A DNA stretch of 39,735 nt from Parabacteroides sp. An277 (GTDB taxonomy: Bacteria; Bacteroidota; Bacteroidia; Bacteroidales; Tannerellaceae). Both the position numbers and the translations under genes were made by a program. The notes beneath the pieces were generated by a model that did not search any database, was not told the origin of the DNA, and worked only from the letters and a program-made list of their open reading frames with translations. Within the stretch, counting starts at the first letter, position 1. The number at the start of each line of letters is the position of its first letter. The stretch lies in the NCBI RefSeq assembly GCF_002159645.1, contig NZ_NFJB01000030.1:1-39735 (forward strand). The letters are read 5' to 3'. Shown here piece after piece: positions 1 through 7,143 of the stretch.

Positions 1-81
1 CAGTTTGGCAGGCTGTTCTCATCCATTAAAAGGACTGTTAAGCCGCTTAGGAGAGACAAGGGCATGAGATTATAAACGATG

Positions 82-145
82 CCAACGGGAGGGTAGCAAG
101 TTTGTGTTTGGGGCAGACCAAAACCGCTTGCTATCCTCCCATTGG
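82..145. repeat. Large inverted repeat (hairpin)
   Basis: Arms at 82-100 and 127-145 are complementary over 19 bp with one mismatch and one G-T wobble. The 26-nt loop contains a second small stem (TTTGG pairing with CCAAA). It lies just beyond the stop of the minus-strand reductase gene. No T-run follows on either strand, so it may be an RNA-stabilising or termination structure, or the end of a mobile element cut by the window. The remaining sequence before 213 shows no gene. Confidence 0.55.
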
Positions 146-212
146 TTAAATTCAAAATCGGACAGGAAACATCCTCTACTCAAAAATCTATAAGTTTTCT
201 TGTTAAGTTTGG

Positions 213-845
213 TTATTCATATTTGTCTTGGATGAAGTGCGTCCGCATTCTCGGTTCATATTCCGGCTTGCGAACGCCGTTCTTCCGTCCGCTTTCAATG
301 CACTTTAGCAACCACGCCATATTTTGCCCCAAGATGCGCATGGTCTGCAAGCCTTCCTTGTCCTTGCGCACATCGTCGGGTGTGAAGCCGTGTACCGAGT
401 TCCAGTATTGCGATGCTACGATAGGCATATTCGCAATAGTGAAATATTGATTCAATTGCTCGAAGGTGGCGGAGGCTCCACCACGGCGGCACGATACTAC
501 TGATGCGCCGAGCTTGCCCGCCATGCGGTTCTCCGTGGCGAAGAACAGGCGGTTCAGGAACGAAACGAGTTGCCCCGTTGGTGCACTGTAATAAACCGGA
601 GAACCGATGACGATGGCATCAAATTCATCCAGCCGTTTCTGTATCTCTTGCACGAGGTCGTCGCGGAAACAATGTCCTGTATTCATGCAGGCTCCACAGG
701 CGATGCAACCCGCTATGGGCTTCTTGCCTAAATACAGCAATTCCGTCTCAATGCCGTTTGCCTGCAAGGTGGTTTCCACTTCGTGCAGGGCGGTATAGGT
801 GCAGCCCGTTTGATTCGGGCTGCCATTAATCAACAATACCTTCAT
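213..845 (-). CDS. Iron-sulfur flavoprotein-like NAD(P)H:FMN reductase family protein
   Basis: A 210-residue flavodoxin-fold protein. The N-terminus has the beta strand and phosphate-binding loop typical of NADPH-dependent FMN reductases (LLINGSPNQTG, residues 4-14). Cys47, Cys50, Cys53 and Cys59 form a C-x2-C-x2-C-x5-C motif like the compact 4Fe-4S motif of archaeal iron-sulfur flavoproteins. The GSPVYY segment near residue 100 is the usual second flavin loop. It probably moves electrons between a nicotinamide or ferredoxin donor and a small acceptor in the cytoplasm; the substrate is unknown. The start at 845 is chosen because it lies 4 bp after the stop of the upstream paralogue and begins the conserved fold; a longer frame would overlap that gene. 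It is the last gene of a three-gene operon. Confidence 0.8.
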   Translation of the reverse strand: MKVLLINGSPNQTGCTYTALHEVETTLQANGIETELLYLGKKPIAGCIACGACMNTGHCFRDDLVQEIQKRLDEFDAIVIGSPVYYSAPTGQLVSFLNRLFFATENRMAGKLGASVVSCRRGGASATFEQLNQYFTIANMPIVASQYWNSVHGFTPDDVRKDKEGLQTMRILGQNMAWLLKCIESGRKNGVRKPEYEPRMRTHFIQDKYE

Positions 846-849
846 ACGT

Positions 850-1389
850 TCAGAATTTATGCGCCAGTTCAGCCGCTTGCTTGCAGCCGTCCGTCTTGTT
901 GATGTCACCTTCGTTCAATACTCCGGTAATAAGCACTTCGCCAGCCATCTCCCATTTCAGCAGAGCGGCAGAACGTTCCAGCGGCATACGGATGCCGTCC
1001 ATTACCGTCACGTCGTTTTCTTCGCAGCAGGCTATCAGTCCGCATTTCTTTCCGGCGATATCCTTTCCGCCCACCACGAATGAAAACAGGCGGTCAATCA
1101 CACCCTTTATCTGTGCCGGGATGGAATACCAGTAGGTTGGCATGGTGAATACAACAGCATCGGCTTCCATAATGGCAGGTGCGATAAGGTTGAAATCGTC
1201 GTCGAACGAACAAGCCTTGCCCGTCTTGAAGCAGGTCTGGCAGGCACGGCAACCGCCTATCTTCATCAGTGCGGCATCAAATCGTCGCACCGTGTGGCCG
1301 AGTGTCTCCGCTTCCCTGATAAATGCGTCCGTCATGGCAAAGCTGTTGCCATGCTTGCGTGGACTTCCCGTAATAACTGTTATCTTCAT
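850..1389 (-). CDS. Iron-sulfur flavoprotein-like NAD(P)H:FMN reductase family protein
   Basis: A 179-residue paralogue of the next gene downstream, with the same flavodoxin-like fold. It starts with a flavin-phosphate loop (VITGSPRKHGN, residues 5-15) and carries Cys47, Cys50, Cys53 and Cys60, a C-x2-C-x2-C-x6-C cluster motif. The TMPTYWYSIPAQIKGVIDR segment matches the second flavin-contact region of this family. It is expected to be a soluble oxidoreductase using FMN and possibly an Fe-S cluster. It sits 12 bp after the NTF2-like gene. The two reductases may work as partners or have diverged in substrate; the sequence does not say which. Confidence 0.8.
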   Translation of the reverse strand: MKITVITGSPRKHGNSFAMTDAFIREAETLGHTVRRFDAALMKIGGCRACQTCFKTGKACSFDDDFNLIAPAIMEADAVVFTMPTYWYSIPAQIKGVIDRLFSFVVGGKDIAGKKCGLIACCEENDVTVMDGIRMPLERSAALLKWEMAGEVLITGVLNEGDINKTDGCKQAAELAHKF

Positions 1390-1401
1390 GACGCTTCCTC
1401 C

Positions 1402-1785
1402 TTACTTTTGAATGGTATTCGAATTCTGATTGTACGCCTTCGCCACGCACCGCCACTCGCCGTCCATCTTCATCAGCAGCAGGTAGTCGGTGAAGTCGAT
1501 ACGGCCTCCCCATTTCTCTTCCAGCACGCGCACCACGGCGAGGGTCTCTTCTACGTCCACCACGTCGATGCGTGCCTTGAAGTCATCGCCTGCGCCTACG
1601 GTGTCCACATTGTGGTAGAACTGCTCGATGCTGCCGTGCTCCAGCTTCCCGTCCAAGTAGCCGAATAAGACGGCTTCGTCAATAAACAATTCGCGGGCAT
1701 ACTTGCTGTTGCCTTCTGCCACACTTTTCACAAACTTCATGGCAGCTTCTTCCACTGCCTTGTACTCTTCGATATTTGCTCTCAT
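1402..1785 (-). CDS. NTF2-like (SnoaL/lumazine-binding type) protein
   Basis: A 127-residue single-domain protein. The helix-rich first half (EEYKAVEEAAMKFVKSVAEG) is followed by alternating strands ending in DYLLLMKMDGEWRCVAKAY, the usual pattern of NTF2-like proteins of the putative lumazine-binding group. Such proteins bind small molecules in a conical pocket and are often encoded beside flavin-dependent reductases. No catalytic residues can be assigned. The start at 1785 is preferred because the extra upstream residues of the longer frame would cross the promoter region. It is the first gene of the operon with the two reductases, and the HxlR gene is divergent. Confidence 0.7.
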   Translation of the reverse strand: MRANIEEYKAVEEAAMKFVKSVAEGNSKYARELFIDEAVLFGYLDGKLEHGSIEQFYHNVDTVGAGDDFKARIDVVDVEETLAVVRVLEEKWGGRIDFTDYLLLMKMDGEWRCVAKAYNQNSNTIQK

Positions 1786-1823
1786 GATGCTAATGTTTAA
1801 TTGATTATCTTGTTTTGATGCTG

Positions 1824-1854
1824 CAAAGGTAGGTGATTCCTCCAGTTTGCACAA
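1824..1854 (-). promoter_or_regulatory. Promoter of the redox operon
   Basis: On the minus strand the -33 element TTG (1852-1854) is followed after 20 bp by the -7 element TACCTTTG (1824-1831). This matches the Bacteroidetes housekeeping promoter. It would drive the NTF2-like and two reductase genes. Confidence 0.65.
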
Positions 1855-1855
1855 G

Positions 1856-1894
1856 TACCGAAAAATTATTCATATACTGAAAAATTATTCGGTA
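1856..1894. promoter_or_regulatory. Candidate HxlR operator
   Basis: Two 14-bp direct repeats, CCGAAAAATTATTC (1858-1871) and CTGAAAAATTATTC (1877-1890), lie 19 bp apart. Outer TACCGAA and TTCGGTA (1856-1862 and 1888-1894) form an inverted repeat. The site lies between the two divergent promoters, next to the -33 element of the redox operon. HxlR proteins bind as dimers to repeated sites in such positions, so this is inferred to be the regulator's binding site. Confidence 0.5.
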
Positions 1895-1919
1895 TATACC
1901 CGTTACGATATATTATCCT

Positions 1920-1927
1920 TACCTTTG
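1920..1927 (+). promoter_or_regulatory. -7 box of the HxlR gene
   Basis: TACCTTTG matches the TAnnTTTG consensus and lies 29 bp before the HxlR start codon. No clear TTG is found 19-20 bp upstream, so the promoter may be weak or need activation. Confidence 0.45.
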
Positions 1928-1956
1928 CAGGCGTAACATTCAATAAAGATAAAACC

Positions 1957-2307
1957 ATGTACGAAAGAAAGATACCCGTAGATTTGGACTGTCCCTTGCG
2001 GCTGACCATGAGCCTGATTGATTCCAAGTGGAAGTCATGCATCTTGGACGAACTGCGCCACCGTGCCCTGCGTCCCAGTGAATTGCACAAGATATTTCCC
2101 GAAGCCACGCCTCGTGTGCTCGACTTGCAACTGAAGGAACTGGTAGAGGACGGGCTCGTATCGAAGACCATCTACCCTGAACTGCCTCCTCGTTCGGAGT
2201 ATGCTATCACTCCGTTGGGGATGACGCTTATTCCCATCATCGATGCTATGATTGCATGGGGAGAGAAGAATACAGAATTATTTGAAAAGAAATATGGGAA
2301 ACGGTAA
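1957..2307 (+). CDS. HxlR-family winged-helix transcriptional regulator
   Basis: A 116-residue protein covering the full HxlR domain. Family signatures are visible in order: conserved CPL near the N-terminus (Cys12), LIDSKWKSCILDELRH, the recognition helix region ATPRVLDLQLKELVEDGLV, the wing YPELPPRSEYAITPLG, and a C-terminal dimerisation helix ending in AMIAWGE. HxlR proteins often sense electrophiles or oxidants through the N-terminal cysteine and control divergent reductase genes. The gene is divergent from the NTF2-like/reductase operon, which fits that arrangement, and it probably controls itself through the repeats at 1856-1894. Confidence 0.92.
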   Translation: MYERKIPVDLDCPLRLTMSLIDSKWKSCILDELRHRALRPSELHKIFPEATPRVLDLQLKELVEDGLVSKTIYPELPPRSEYAITPLGMTLIPIIDAMIAWGEKNTELFEKKYGKR

Positions 2308-2444
2308 TAGAATTTGGTTGCTTTTCCGTATCTTTACGCTAAGACAAGAGTTGTTTGACAGAAATTTACCGCATATTGCAGAATTTGTGACTGTTTCCAA
2401 GTCATTACCTCGTTTTTTGAGAAATGCTTATAAGTAGCTTATTT

Positions 2445-2873
2445 TTAATATATTCCTATTTCAATATCGTTTTTTTCTACAAAGAACGCCTGCACCTTGT
2501 TCATGGCCACGGGATGGTTCGAGTAGGGATATTCCCACAAGGTACGTTTCCATTCGCCGTTCAACTGTTCGTCTACATTACCGATGCCATCTTTCCAGAT
2601 GCTTGTTTTCCATGCAGGCGTGGGAAGCGAATCGGGCGATACGGCACCATAGCCATAAAGCGTCGCCAACTGGCATGTCTTCTCTTCGAAGGTCATCTGC
2701 TGTAATAGATTGTTGATTCGTTTCTCTATAGGTTGTTTCGGATCTTCATATATATCTTTTTCCCCGTTTTTATTGAAGTCTATCCACCCGTCGTGGTAGA
2801 TATCTGTCCGTGTTTGGGCAGCCGACGAACCTACAAGGGCTGTTAATAAAATTATTGTCGTTATTTTCCTCAT
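2445..2873 (-). pseudogene. Truncated glycoside hydrolase family 3 beta-glucosidase (N-terminal remnant)
   Basis: The reading frame starts with a signal peptide (RKITTIILLTALVGSSAAQ). It continues with the beginning of a Bacteroidetes GH3 enzyme: the DFNKNGEKDIYEDP segment, then PIEKRINNLLQQMTFEEKTCQLATLYGYG and the PTPAWKTSIWKDGIGNVDEQLNG region. Recognisable similarity stops near SNHPVAMNKVQAFF, and a stop follows within about ten residues. Only about 142 of the usual 750 or more residues remain, without the catalytic Asp and acid/base regions. No remainder is seen in the 137 bp between it and the HxlR gene. A deletion or recombination at about 2470 is the likely cause. The start at 2873 opens directly into the signal peptide. 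Confidence 0.75.
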
Positions 2874-3208
2874 TTGATACAAGTGTTTTTCGAATTATGA
2901 GGCAAAAATAATACTTTAAAATAAAAGTACCATGCTTCTTTTCTTCAACAAATGCCTGAAGCCGCCATCTAAGGCATTGTCAGTCGACAATAAGCAAGAA
3001 ATGTTGTTTCTGGTTATTTGTCATTTCCCTATACTCTCTCTACCTTATTATATAATTATATATGTAGAAGGCGCGTCGGAACGAGAATCGTTGTCGTGCG
3101 GAGTCTGACCGTAATATTGTGCATCTATATCATAAAATAATTTATTGTTTTTTCTTCCGTTAATGTTTATTTTTGCCCCAACTTATTTATTAAAAGGAGA
3201 AATATTTC
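2874..3208. other. Intergenic region between GH3 remnant and esterase
   Basis: This 335-bp stretch has no convincing gene. It holds a minus-strand -7-like TATTTTTG (2903-2910) that may once have served the GH3 gene. Two overlapping small hairpins follow (AATGCC 2951-2956 with GGCATT 2973-2978; ATTGTC 2976-2981 with GACAAT 2986-2991). The middle is AT-rich around 3050-3062, and the esterase promoter lies at 3145-3175. Confidence 0.6.
3145..3175 (+). promoter_or_regulatory. Promoter of the esterase pair
   Basis: TTG (3145-3147), a 20-bp spacer and TATTTTTG (3168-3175) match the Bacteroidetes promoter well. An unusually clear ribosome binding site AGGAG (3195-3199) precedes the ATG at 3209. Confidence 0.7.
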
Positions 3209-4624
3209 ATGTTAAAACACTTTTTACTTACGTTTTCGCTTATTGTGGGAGGTGGTGGATTTGTTTCGACAAATGCACAAACTCATACGCGAATTTCTTT
3301 ACCTTCTTTATTTTCAGACCATATTGTGTTACAACAACAGGATTCTGTTCCTGTGTGGGGATGGGGCGAAGCCGGGACGACAGTATGTGCTGTTGGTAGC
3401 TGGGCTTCCCAAGACACCATTTCAGCCGTAGTAGATGATGCGGGGCGATGGAGTCTTAAGTTGAAGACAGAAGTTTATGGAGGACCTTATACACTTCACT
3501 TTTTTCAGGCAGGTTTTGAGGAGGAGGGTATCACTTTAGTGGATGTGATGCTGGGTGAGGTCTGGCTTTGCAGTGGACAATCTAATATGGAATTTAGTCC
3601 TGCTAATGGCATTGTAAACCAAGCAGAAGAGATTGGAGCAGCCAACTATTCGAATCTGCGTTTTTTTAGTATAGAAAAGCGAGGTAGCCAATCCTTGCAA
3701 GACGATTGCAAAGCTACGTGGGAGTGTTGTTCTCCCGATGTGATGCAACGAAGAAGTGCGGTGGCTTATTTCTTTGGTCGCCATTTATATGAAAATTTGA
3801 AAATACCTATCGGGTTGATTGTATCTGCTTGGGGAGGTAGTGCAGCGGAGGTGTGGATACCGAAATCAAGCCTTCCTAAGATGGTAGATTTTCCTCGTAT
3901 TCAGCAGGAACGAAAGTGCCCTTGGTGGCCGGTTGAACCCGGGACGCTCTACAACAGTATGATTCATCCCTTGCTTCCTTATCGCATTGCAGGAACCATT
4001 TGGTATCAAGGCGAATCAAATCGAGATGATCCGCAGTCCTATTTCAATTTAATGAAAACCTTGATAACTTCGTGGCGCAAAGGTTTTCAACAGGATTTTC
4101 CGTTCTATTTGGTGCAGATAGCCCCGTTCAATTATCAATCAAAGAATAACGGACCTGCGTTAATTCGCGAAGCACAAGCGGAGATTGCGCGTCAAATTCC
4201 ATATACTGGTTTGGTGGTTACGAACGATGTGGGAGATTTCAATAATATCCATCCCGCGCGTAAACAAGAGGTTGGTATTCGGTTGGCCAACCTGGCCTTA
4301 GGCGATAAGTATGGTCGCAAGGAGATTCCTTTTGAAAGTCCTTGTTTTGAAGCCATGGAAATCCAGAAGGCAAAAATCCGCATACGTTTTTCTCAACCTA
4401 TTGTATGTAAGGAAAAAGTTATCAACGGATTTCAGATAGCAGACGAGAAGGGACATTTTGTGCAAGCTCATGCGCGGATTATAGGCGATGATGTAATAGA
4501 GGTTTGGGCGAAAGCAATTAAGCATCCCATGGCCGTGCGCTATTGTTTTGATGATGCGACGGTGGGTAATCTGCAAGGAACAAATTCTTTACCCGTAGAG
4601 CCTTTTCGTACTGACAAGAAATAA
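3209..4624 (+). CDS. Sialate O-acetylesterase family protein (SGNH fold)
   Basis: A 471-residue exported enzyme with an N-terminal signal peptide (about residues 1-23, ending in STNAQ). An Ig-like N-terminal segment (LPSLFSDHIVLQQ...VPVWGWGEAG) precedes the SGNH domain, as is usual for this family. The nucleophile is Ser125 in GQSNM (123-127). The WYQGESN motif is at 265-271, and the Asp/His pair lies in the DVGDFNNIHP segment, with His349. The family removes O-acetyl groups from sialic acids or from plant glycans. No sialic acid genes are nearby, so the substrate is open. The length is close to family norm. It lies 27 bp upstream of the double-hydrolase gene, in an apparent operon. Confidence 0.85.
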   Translation: MLKHFLLTFSLIVGGGGFVSTNAQTHTRISLPSLFSDHIVLQQQDSVPVWGWGEAGTTVCAVGSWASQDTISAVVDDAGRWSLKLKTEVYGGPYTLHFFQAGFEEEGITLVDVMLGEVWLCSGQSNMEFSPANGIVNQAEEIGAANYSNLRFFSIEKRGSQSLQDDCKATWECCSPDVMQRRSAVAYFFGRHLYENLKIPIGLIVSAWGGSAAEVWIPKSSLPKMVDFPRIQQERKCPWWPVEPGTLYNSMIHPLLPYRIAGTIWYQGESNRDDPQSYFNLMKTLITSWRKGFQQDFPFYLVQIAPFNYQSKNNGPALIREAQAEIARQIPYTGLVVTNDVGDFNNIHPARKQEVGIRLANLALGDKYGRKEIPFESPCFEAMEIQKAKIRIRFSQPIVCKEKVINGFQIADEKGHFVQAHARIIGDDVIEVWAKAIKHPMAVRYCFDDATVGNLQGTNSLPVEPFRTDKK

Positions 4625-4651
4625 TATTATATAATAATGTAGCACAAAAAG

Positions 4652-6547
4652 ATGAGACGAGTTTTATTCATCAGCATGTTGATTTGGACATGCCTTTGGG
4701 TTATGTATGCCCAGGAACAAACATGGAACGGAGGGATACGGCATGATTTTGAATTTGAAGGCCGGACAGTTGTAGTAGTAGAACCGGTGAAAGCCGCTGA
4801 AGGAAATCCATGGATTTGGCGGCCTGCGTTTTTCGATGCTTTTCCTAGTGTAGACAAATCATTACTGGCGAGGGGATTTCATATCGTGTATTTAGATGTT
4901 ACCCATTGTTATGGTAATCCGCGTGCTGTTGCATTGGGTACCGATTTTTATCATTTTGTACGTGAGAAATATGCACTTTCGGATAAAGTAACATTAGAAG
5001 GGTTCAGTCGCGGAGGGCTTTATGCCCTTAATTGGGCGATTGCTAATCCAGAAAAGGTGGCATGCATTTATTTGGATGCGCCGGTGTGCGATGTATTTAG
5101 TTGGCCGGGGCGAAAACAGGCGAAACTTTGGCAAGATTTGTTGCAAAATTGGGAAATGACGGATGCCGAAATGGATACTTTTTCATACAATCCTATTGAC
5201 AATCTGAAACCTCTTGCTGCAGCAGGTATTCCTATCTTGGCCGTATGTGGCGATAGCGATCAAGTGGTTCCTTATCAAGAAAACATGGAGGTAGTTCGTA
5301 CACGTTATCGCGCTTTAGGCGCTCCGGTAGAGGTTATCCTTAAACCAGGTTGTGATCATCATCCGCATAGCTTGGAAAATCCGGAGCCGATAGTTGATTT
5401 TATCTTGCGTAATCAACCCGCTTATCAGAAATATATTCATTGTAACATTAGAGGAAGTTTGCAAAACTCGCTGTTGAAATTTGAACGAGAACAAAAAGGT
5501 TGTGTGGCCTTTCTGGGAGGTTCAATTACAGAGATGAAAGGTTGGAAGGATGAAATAGAGAAAGATTTGAAGCAACGTTTCCCTTATACAACATTTGAAT
5601 TTGTTGAAGCTGGGATTGGTTCGACAGGTACAACGCCTGGTGCTTTTCGTTTGGTACATGATGTGCTTTCCAAAGGTAAAGTTGATTTACTCTTTGTAGA
5701 AGCTGCTGTCAATGATGATACCAATCATTTCTCGCCATCCGAACAGGTACGTGGTATGGAAGGCGAGGTGCGTCACGCCTTGCTCCACAATCCAGAGATG
5801 GATATCGTGATGCTACATTTTATTTATGATCCGTTTATTCCTCTCCTTGAGAAAGGAAAACAGCCTGATGTGATATTAAACCATGAGCGAGTGGCCAACC
5901 ATTATCTAATACCGTCTATTAATTTGGCACAGGAAATAAGCGAACGTATGAGCTCTGGTGAATTTACTTGGGAACAGTTTGGTGGTACGCATCCGCTTCC
6001 TTTTGGACATAAATTTTACGCTGCAGCTATCAACCATCTTTTCGATGCCATGTGGCGGAATATAGCATTGGATGCATCTGTCATACCACATGAGATTCCC
6101 GTGGAACCGCTCGATACATGTAGTTATTTTGGAGGTGATTTTATCGATTTACGAGCCGCTACCCTACAAAAAGGTTGGAAATACATAGACTCCTGGCATC
6201 CAGATAACACATTCGAGAAACGTCGCGGGTTTGTAGATGTACCGATGCTTGAAGCTACGCAACCGGGCGATGAATTATCTCTGGAATTTGAGGGGCGAGC
6301 TATCGGTATATTTTGTACGCCAGGGCCTTCTGCTGGTATTTTGACTTATAGCATCGATGGAGGTGATTTCCAGGAATTAGATACATTTACGGAATGGAGC
6401 GGACATCTATATATTCCTTGGGTATATATGTTTGCAACCGAACTTAAATCTGGTAAGCATCGGCTCGTTTTGCGTGTTTCTGGAAAGAAGAATCCGGCAT
6501 CGGCAGGTCATGAATGCCAAATTCGGAATTTTGTTGTCAATCGATAA
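4652..6547 (+). CDS. Exported two-domain esterase: alpha/beta hydrolase fused to SGNH hydrolase
   Basis: A 631-residue protein with a signal peptide (residues 1-20). Residues about 30-255 form an alpha/beta hydrolase: nucleophile elbow GFSRGG (Ser119), acid in CGDSD (Asp201 or Asp203), and a histidine cluster CDHHPHS (235-240). Residues about 283-470 form an SGNH domain: block I GGSIT (Ser291), the block II region EAGIGSTG, block III Asn354 in AVNDD, and block V His447 in GGTHP. The usual Asp three residues before that His is Gly444 here. Residues about 490-631 look like a beta-sandwich. Two esterase activities on one chain suggest deacylation of a decorated glycan. It is probably co-transcribed with the sialate esterase-like gene. 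Confidence 0.75.
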   Translation: MRRVLFISMLIWTCLWVMYAQEQTWNGGIRHDFEFEGRTVVVVEPVKAAEGNPWIWRPAFFDAFPSVDKSLLARGFHIVYLDVTHCYGNPRAVALGTDFYHFVREKYALSDKVTLEGFSRGGLYALNWAIANPEKVACIYLDAPVCDVFSWPGRKQAKLWQDLLQNWEMTDAEMDTFSYNPIDNLKPLAAAGIPILAVCGDSDQVVPYQENMEVVRTRYRALGAPVEVILKPGCDHHPHSLENPEPIVDFILRNQPAYQKYIHCNIRGSLQNSLLKFEREQKGCVAFLGGSITEMKGWKDEIEKDLKQRFPYTTFEFVEAGIGSTGTTPGAFRLVHDVLSKGKVDLLFVEAAVNDDTNHFSPSEQVRGMEGEVRHALLHNPEMDIVMLHFIYDPFIPLLEKGKQPDVILNHERVANHYLIPSINLAQEISERMSSGEFTWEQFGGTHPLPFGHKFYAAAINHLFDAMWRNIALDASVIPHEIPVEPLDTCSYFGGDFIDLRAATLQKGWKYIDSWHPDNTFEKRRGFVDVPMLEATQPGDELSLEFEGRAIGIFCTPGPSAGILTYSIDGGDFQELDTFTEWSGHLYIPWVYMFATELKSGKHRLVLRVSGKKNPASAGHECQIRNFVVNR

Positions 6548-6564
6548 AACTATTGGGCATTACA

Positions 6565-6604
6565 GATGGGAAAATCCTTCTTAGGTATGTGGGGTTTTCC
6601 CATC
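6565..6604. terminator. Inverted repeat between convergent genes
   Basis: GATGGGAAAA (6565-6574) and TTTTCCCATC (6595-6604) are perfectly complementary with a 20-nt loop. They lie between the esterase stop and the convergent exonuclease stop. No long T-run follows, so it is a weak candidate for a bidirectional terminator. Confidence 0.45.
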
Positions 6605-6639
6605 CATTAGAATTTCCAATATACAAGTGACGTATAATT

Positions 6640-7137
6640 TTATGATATAATCTGCATGGCAATCCATGCACAGGCTTCGGCGTCGGCTAAAGCATGGTGG
6701 TGTTGCGTCAGGTCGTATCCGCAATGAGCAGCTACAGTTTGGAGTTGATGGTTGGGAAGTTTTTTACCAAATGTACGGCGCGAAGCTCGGCAAGTACAAT
6801 AGAACGTATAATCAGGATACTCCATCCCATATGTTTTAAAGACAGCTTTCAAGCATCGTTCATCGAAGGGACTATTATGAGCAACTAAGGGTAAACCTTC
6901 GATTTTGGGCGCTATTTCTTTCCATACTTTGGGGAAAACGGGAGCTGAAATGGTATCCTCTGTTCGCAAACCATGGACGCGCGTATTCCAATACAGATAG
7001 TAATCTGGTTCGGGATGAATCAGTCGGTAAATACGTTCTATGATTTCGCCTTGACGTACAATCACTACGCCTACACTACATACGCTACTCGCTTCTTGGT
7101 TGGCGGTTTCGAAATCGATGGCGGCAAAGTTTTTCAC
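6640..7137 (-). CDS. DnaQ-like DEDDh 3'-5' exonuclease
   Basis: A 165-residue stand-alone exonuclease domain. Exo I is AIDFETA (Asp8, Glu10), exo II is HNSPFD (Asp92), and exo III is the HHALADAEA segment with His147 and Asp152, giving the full DEDDh set of RNase T and DNA polymerase III epsilon relatives. It is too short for any polymerase linkage and has no BRCT or UvrC part. It probably trims DNA or RNA 3' ends in repair or turnover. It begins 6 bp after the stop of the NtrC-type regulator gene and is likely read from the same transcript. Confidence 0.88.
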   Translation of the reverse strand: MKNFAAIDFETANQEASSVCSVGVVIVRQGEIIERIYRLIHPEPDYYLYWNTRVHGLRTEDTISAPVFPKVWKEIAPKIEGLPLVAHNSPFDERCLKAVFKTYGMEYPDYTFYCTCRASRRTFGKKLPNHQLQTVAAHCGYDLTQHHHALADAEACAWIAMQIIS

Positions 7138-7143
7138 GCTTTC

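Noticed and set aside
2252-2437. 61-residue frame after the HxlR gene
   Set aside because: It overlaps the end of the HxlR gene in another frame and has no recognisable features.
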